Part shown: positions 58,881-64,000 of the stretch, piece by piece
How the letters are laid out: every line of letters starts with the position of its first letter
Numbering within the stretch: the stretch's first letter is position 1
Source of the DNA: Riptortus pedestris
Lineage: Eukaryota > Arthropoda > Insecta > Hemiptera > Alydidae
Length of the DNA stretch: 64,000 nucleotides
Assembly: GCA_019009955.1 (NCBI GenBank)
Contig: CM032233.1
Span: 69,844,501 to 69,908,500 of the forward strand
Reading direction: 5' to 3'
Translations under genes and position numbers: made by a program
The notes under the pieces: model-generated
Told to the model about the DNA's origin: nothing
Database searches by the model: none
The model's input: only the letters and a program-made list of their open reading frames with translations

Positions 58881-59615
58881 AACGAAACTTTGTATTCAGA
58901 GCAGTTCTTACTCATACTCTATCATGTGGAACTTATTATCGGAGCAATGTTAATAATTAGACCACATATAGGTGCACCTACCTAGCACTTTCAACCCCCT
59001 TTGCCATTGATTTGTTGGAATAAACACACTATTTAATGTTTAGCACTAGTTTAAAGCAAATATCATCATTAATTTCAATTATTAAGTAACATCTACGTCT
59101 TCCGGCCAATGCCGACCCAAGGCGGCTTTTTCGGTATACACACCGATTGACTTGCTTAGGTTGGTGGGACTTTACTAATTTCGTTTACGTACAATTTTAT
59201 CTGGGACGTGAAGAACATTACTTATTAACAAATAGCTATATGACTATTTACATTAAATTAAATAGAAATAACAAGAAAGCTTTAGGAATACACAAAAATG
59301 ATTTCTGCAAAAACATTAAACCTCTTATATGTCGGACTGACAAGAGACTTCATGCAGACAAAATACTGACTCATTGGATATTGACTCAAAATCACCATAG
59401 CTGTCAACCTCCTGCGATTTGTCACTAGAGATAATGAAATTGCCTCATCAGGTACGTCATTTATTCATTAATAAATATATTTCATCTATTTCCGAATGTT
59501 TTTTATTAAACGGCCATTATTCAAAACATTCGATTCATGAAATATGATCAGATATTTCTGACAGAATCGTCCGTCACTATCATTTCACCAAATATCTTCT
59601 ATTTCTAAGTAAAAA
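58881..59615. other. Unassigned DNA with a 93-codon plus-strand open frame
   Basis: Frame 59147-59428 (MTCLGWWDFTNFVYVQFYLG...) ends in a Cys/His-containing tail but matches no family I recognise. It may be chance. Confidence 0.35.
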
Positions 59616-59619
59616 TCCA

Positions 59620-60066
59620 ATGAGTAGAAGTACTGGAGTTTTGCCTGAAGCCTGAAAACAAGAAAGTAAGAATGACTCGGTTAAAATTTGAGTTGTGAAA
59701 ACATGTATAGAACAGTAATTGGTTTTATACAATTTTTCAATCCGACTCATAATCCCCCCCCCTCACTAATAATCCCTCAGTATCTCCCCCTCCTATTCCT
59801 CGTCCAATTTCAGTTATTAACGAAGGAAGTTCACCTTTAGTTTTACATAAAACGTTTATATGTCGAGTTTGTTAACGATCAAACATAAATTGCGACCGCT
59901 AGAGCGTTAAAGACAAATATATACCAATCTATATAAATATAGTTTTTAGCGGACTTGATTTCCGTAATTTCCTGGTTAGGATAGATGGACATTTGAAATT
60001 ATTTTCGAAAATCGCATCTTAAGGACAATTTCAATTGCTAATTTCTCTTAAGGGAAATCTCCAAAA
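59620..60066 (+). mobile_element. CTTAAGG-hairpin family, 3' two-thirds, diverged
   Basis: From ccaatgagtagaagtactgg through the core to tctcttaagggaaatctcca. The palindrome has decayed on one side. There is no long AT tract. Confidence 0.8.
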
Positions 60067-60069
60067 CAT

Positions 60070-60695
60070 TATACTCAATTGTGCAACGTAACTAGGTAAT
60101 TTATTTAAAGAAGATAAGGTTTCTAAATAAATGAAGTAGAGATAAAACCGTTTGCAACCATTCCCCCCCCCAATTAATTAAGCTAAATCAAAACAATTCA
60201 TTGAAATCTTGAAAATTAAATATAATATGTAGATTATTTTTACACAAACTATCTGTTCCAATGTCCATTTTTGAAACACAATTATAACAAAATGAGAAAA
60301 TGAAATGTTACGGTTTGACCTGAGAGCCTAACAGGATTAGACGGTCTTTCTTATCTACTTAACAAATCGTTTATTTTCTTTGGAATAAACAAACATTATA
60401 ATCCCACTAGCCAGACAGCTCCGAAGAATAATCTCTGTCCTATATTTAGGCATCCATCTTTAAGAGCGTGGATTTTATCCACCTAATAATAATGACATAA
60501 TACTGTCTCTTTTTGAATAATTAAACGCATGAATATCAATACCATTTCGTAGAAGATTTAATGAATAATGAGATTGGGGAATCCCAATTGTAAATGCAAA
60601 TTAATATAATAATCCTAAGTTCCAATAATGCTTTGACAATTTTTTGAGTTCATAAATCATAAAATAAAATTTGAAAAAATATCTTCACTAAATTA
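60070..60695. other. AT-rich DNA, nothing recognised
   Basis: No ORF, repeat or structured feature. Confidence 0.45.
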
Positions 60696-60697
60696 AC

Positions 60698-60916
60698 TTA
60701 TTTATTAACGTCCACTTTTTGCAACTAAGTCTAATTGGGACGGGTTATCTACAGGTCACCACCCTTTTCGAGCCAGGGTGGGACTAAGGATTTTATTTAG
60801 TGAATTCCGTCACTAAATAAACTCCTATTGCCCAGGGCGGGAATCGAACTCGCCACTCTAGGTTTACCATTGATATTAAGGTCGACGCTTTAATTCACAT
60901 GCCTAACCTTAGCCCC
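60698..60916 (-). mobile_element. tRNA-derived SINE (6536 family)
   Basis: The head is at the right (taaccttagcccc), the B box is degenerate (ggaatcgaactcgcc), and the tail is at the left (tttattaacgtccacttttt). Target-site duplication is not clear, so it is an older copy. Confidence 0.87.
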
Positions 60917-60919
60917 ATA

Positions 60920-62170
60920 CATAGATGTTCATTATTTAATTTTGATATACAACAGGGTGAAGACAATTCATCTATATAAAACTTGCTGGAATTGGTTAAA
61001 CCAATTGTTCATGCCATGTAAGCACAAAAACATAATACTTAAGCATATTTTATTCATTAAGTTTTATTTCTAATTATAAGAATAAGCATAATTTCAAGAA
61101 ACAAGAAGGCAAACTGCTAAGAAACAAGTAATGTATGCTATAAGACAGATAAAGGCTCGAAATCTGAAAATAAAGATAATTTGAATTTTTTTTTGTCATT
61201 CTCCCACCATTAAGAAACTCATAGAGTATATAAATAAATCAATTAATCCAATTATCGACATTTAACCAATAAATTGGAAACATTAAGTTGTCAAAAGACA
61301 CCCTTCCTTCGAGAAAGGTAAAAAAAATGTTTAATATCAAATAGGTTAATTTGAAGATAAAGCGGAAAACAGTTGTATGTCATTGCCTACTAAGAAATCA
61401 GTAAGAGTATTGTAAATAATTTGCTTTTGAAAACAATAGTTTCGATCATAGAAGAAGTTGATATAATTCGAGAGTCGAATAATACCAGCGTCAATTATAG
61501 ATTAGAAACTGCTATAGAAGAGAACTGCTTAAAATAAATTCACTGAGAGCGCAATTGAACCCAAAGAATATACACCAGCAAAAAGTATTAAAGCATCCTC
61601 TACAAATGTTTTTCAAACAGCAAATTTTAGTCTAAAAACAAGAATTATACATAATTTTGACGGAAGCAAAAAAAAAAAAAAGGCTTTCCTGTACTCTCTC
61701 TAAGTTAATTAAATAAAATTTTTGGTTGCATTTCATTTGAAAGTGATATTACGATATCTCCGTCCAATGCATCGGATGGAAAAATGTCTATATGTACACA
61801 TAACATTTTTTTATTTTCGCCCTCCTCTAATCCCCCCTCCCCCTTAGTCGATTTTGATCAAAAGGAGATGCACAGAACTAGATGTTAAAACAATTCTCAA
61901 TATGAAATGTCAACATTCTAAAATTCGCCGTTTTTGAGTTACGCGAGATAAGTTTATATGTACAGGCACCACGCTGAAACCAGTCAAAATGAGTTCAGGG
62001 AGGCTCAGATAATTCTGTTGAAATCTGGAAACCGAAATTTTCCGTATTACAATACTTCCTTTACCTAATGCATGTAAATAAATATATAGAACTATCGCTG
62101 AAATCAAGAAATCAAATGATCTAGAATTCTCAAATGACCGAGAAAGATTGAGAAGAAAATATAAGAGCAC
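60920..62170. other. AT-rich DNA; one unknown repeat block
   Basis: The words tttggttgcatttcatttga, aagtgatattacgatatctc at 61722-61770 recall 34334-34380 (ggtggcatttcattagaaag, tgatatatctctcctaatgc), so a third dispersed repeat is likely. Confidence 0.4.
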
Positions 62171-62177
62171 ATTTTAA

Positions 62178-62345
62178 ATCGAGGTGAAGTCGTACTAGGA
62201 AGACTCCGAATATGCCACACAAGATTTACTCATGGTTATCTTATGACAAAAGATCAAAACCCGATATGTGGGAAGTGTAACACACACTTAACCATATATA
62301 AATGGAATGCCAAACATATATTCGAATATTATATTTATATAATTA
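62178..62345 (+). pseudogene. LINE ORF2 C-terminal (RNase H/Cys) fragment
   Basis: The frame reads RGEVVLGRLRICHTRFTHGY then LMTKDQNPICGKCNTHLTIY, the conserved end of I/Jockey-type LINE proteins (RxxxxLxRLRIGHTRLTHxYLL....P.C..C...LTVxHIL). It breaks after LTIYKWNA. Confidence 0.87.
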
Positions 62346-62650
62346 TAATATTCGAAACGAATGCAATATTTCCAAAAATATAGCAGTGGCCCTTGGGATG
62401 ACCCCAAAGAGCTAGAAAAATTACTTAGAAAAATAATTAGAAACTTTTTATATCCTCGTTTATATTGTTAAATTAACGATATTAGTGAGGATATAACAAT
62501 ATTAACAATTTACATAAACACAGTTTACTCTGAGAGTGCAGGTCCTTATCCAAAACGAGAGTTATAGATATTACCGGGCGATGATAACCTAATAGTTTTT
62601 CGCCCTAAAACCTTAAGAAACAAACAAACATATTAAACCACAAACGTGGA
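62346..62650 (+). mobile_element. LINE 3' UTR
   Basis: It follows the ORF fragment, with the GGGCGATGATAACCTAATAG then TTTTTCGCCCTAAAACC words that resemble 3' ends of arthropod I-type LINEs. The resemblance is from general knowledge and unverified. Confidence 0.55.
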
Positions 62651-63245
62651 GCCAGTATCAATGAACTGTTCCAAAACCAATAAAGAAAACAAAGTTTACC
62701 TTTGTAAAAATTATAGATGGGAATAGGCAGAACGAATTAATTTATTGTCTGTTTAAACTTAATGAAACCTAAAAATGTTAATACACTATGTCTAATGAGC
62801 GTTGTGGCAGAAAATCTCACAATTACCAACAAGATACCACCGTCCATTGTATTAAAGCCGTTAATTAATTGTCCAAGGACATCCCAAAAATGTGAAAAAT
62901 CACAATTATGAATTGTGAATTTTCAAGGAAGAGTTTTACAGAAATCTTTAGAATACAAACCAGTGGAAGGGAAAACGAGTTGTATAAAAAATTCGTTACA
63001 CAGCTTCTACAAAGATAGACGTTAACTATTGAGGTAGAACATCTAAAGTGAGATATCATGGAAAAAAGAGGTCGGAGAGCCGAGAGGGACCTGTCAGGAA
63101 AAGCAAAACAAAAACTTGGAGAAAGTTGTTTGGACAAGCGGAACGCCGTTTTTTATTTTTATTTTTTTTTAATTTGTAATGAAAAGTCGGAACACCAAAA
63201 GAAACAAGAAGTATTAACCGTTACTCAAACTGCCAAATACCTATC
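62651..63245. other. Unassigned DNA
   Basis: Short open frames on both strands at 62865-63291 overlap and show no domain. Confidence 0.4.
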
Positions 63246-63249
63246 ATTA

Positions 63250-63900
63250 ATTAGGACATTACCCTTGAGAGAAATAAGAGATTTTTGTTAACATTCTTCA
63301 AACGTCCACCGATCCTATCCAGCAGATAATTAAAATGAGTACTGCACAAATTTGCCATATGCATATCCTAGACGCATTCTGAGATATTTTGTTTATTATC
63401 CGTCACTAAATAAATTTCTACTGCCCAGGGCGGGAATCGAACCCGCCACTCTAGGTCTACCACGCGAGATTAGGACCAATTCCCTAAATCGCACGGCCAA
63501 CCTGAGCCCCTCTGAGATATTTATCTGTTTCTTCGAGAGGGATTAAACAGTTTCATGTAAACTAAAGAACATGTTCGTTAATGGCTTGAATTCGACCAGG
63601 AGAAGTGGGGTTTAGATAAGATATATTTCTAAATATTTCCGTTATTATGGTTCAGATCATAAAATGTTGTATAAACAGCCTTTTTTAAATAAAGTATTGT
63701 CCTACTGTTATTGTTACATATATGTTTCTCTAACTGGAATACTATGGGAGTTATTTGTATCTTTAGCTTATTTGAGTTATTTGCGTTGTTAGCTTTTAAT
63801 AAACGTCCACTCCTCTTGCGAATTTTGAAACAATTATATTCAAATCACTATATACGTCTTCTTTACATAGGGCTCTTACTAAAGGAGGTAGTCGTGTGAG
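63250..63900 (-). mobile_element. CTTAAGG-hairpin family, diverged copy hosting a SINE
   Basis: 3'-end-like ttgagagaaataagagattt, the caaacgtccaccgatcctat block and catgtaaactaaagaacatg, ttcgttaatggcttgaattc follow family order. They are interrupted by the SINE at 63390. Confidence 0.65.
63390..63510 (-). mobile_element. tRNA-derived SINE, internally deleted, with 12-bp target-site duplication
   Basis: Head at right (cctgagcccc), intact B box (ggaatcgaaccc), and only a short tail segment at left; most of the body is missing. It is flanked by exact TCTGAGATATTT at 63378-63389 and 63511-63522. The perfect duplication means it inserted already short or very recently. Confidence 0.92.
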
Positions 63901-64000
63901 ATAACGAGCACACAGAAGTTAAGGTACTTGATCATTAGTTTTACATGAAAGGCTTAAATATTGAATCTCGCTCTCACACACACACATATATATATATATA
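63901..64000 (+). mobile_element. CTTAAGG-hairpin family core, running off the right edge
   Basis: It reads gatcattagttttacatgaa, aggcttaaatattgaatctc, then an AC/AT tract at the window end, in the plus-orientation order of the family. Confidence 0.6.

Noticed and set aside
59147..59428. 93-residue plus-strand gene
   Set aside because: No homology, no splice signals and no conserved motif; listed only as an open frame in unassigned DNA.

Overview
The window is AT-rich, intron-rich, repeat-laden metazoan nuclear DNA. Two conserved animal genes give its identity, both on the minus strand with canonical GT..AG introns: the N-terminal half of the GET3/ASNA1 tail-anchored-protein targeting ATPase (four exons, 21-8106, continuing off the left edge) and nearly all of a PAP2-type phospholipid phosphatase (five exons, 19821-26100, with only the short first coding exon not found). 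The transposon set (piggyBac, mariner/IS630, pogo-like, hAT-like, Jockey-like LINEs, tRNA-derived SINEs, long simple repeats) fits an arthropod-like invertebrate such as a crustacean. That assignment is inference; nothing in the sequence fixes the species.

Layout. 1-8.1 kb: ASNA1 exons 1-4, with introns holding a pogo-like MITE, a Penelope-like hairpin, SINEs and a decayed piggyBac. 8.1-11 kb: a structured repeat block (SINE, 46-bp tandem array, inverted repeat with ~90-bp arms, and a foldback element with 163-bp internal repeats). 11-19.8 kb: mostly anonymous AT-rich DNA, a 60-bp minisatellite that is open on both strands (15.9-16.7 kb) and a compound GT/AT/AC microsatellite. 19.8-26.1 kb: the phosphatase gene, with a TA-flanked MITE and a second SINE-like repeat in its introns. 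26.1-64 kb: no host gene recognised. This part is a graveyard dominated by one non-coding repeat family, called here the CTTAAGG-hairpin family (about 30 full or partial copies). It is interleaved with LINE fragments, a near-complete but inactivated mariner-like transposon, a hAT-like MITE and long AT/AC/CTAT tracts.

The main item of possible novelty is the CTTAAGG-hairpin family: roughly 0.6-0.9 kb, no ORF, a palindromic 3' end, a 12-bp subterminal inverted repeat, an internal AT microsatellite, and no clear target-site duplication. Its architecture resembles non-autonomous Helentron/HINE elements, but that is inference. Several nested insertions (mariner inside this family, this family twice inside one LINE, SINEs inside this family) give a relative chronology that can be read directly. 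No CRISPR array, bacterial operon, rRNA or stand-alone tRNA gene is seen.
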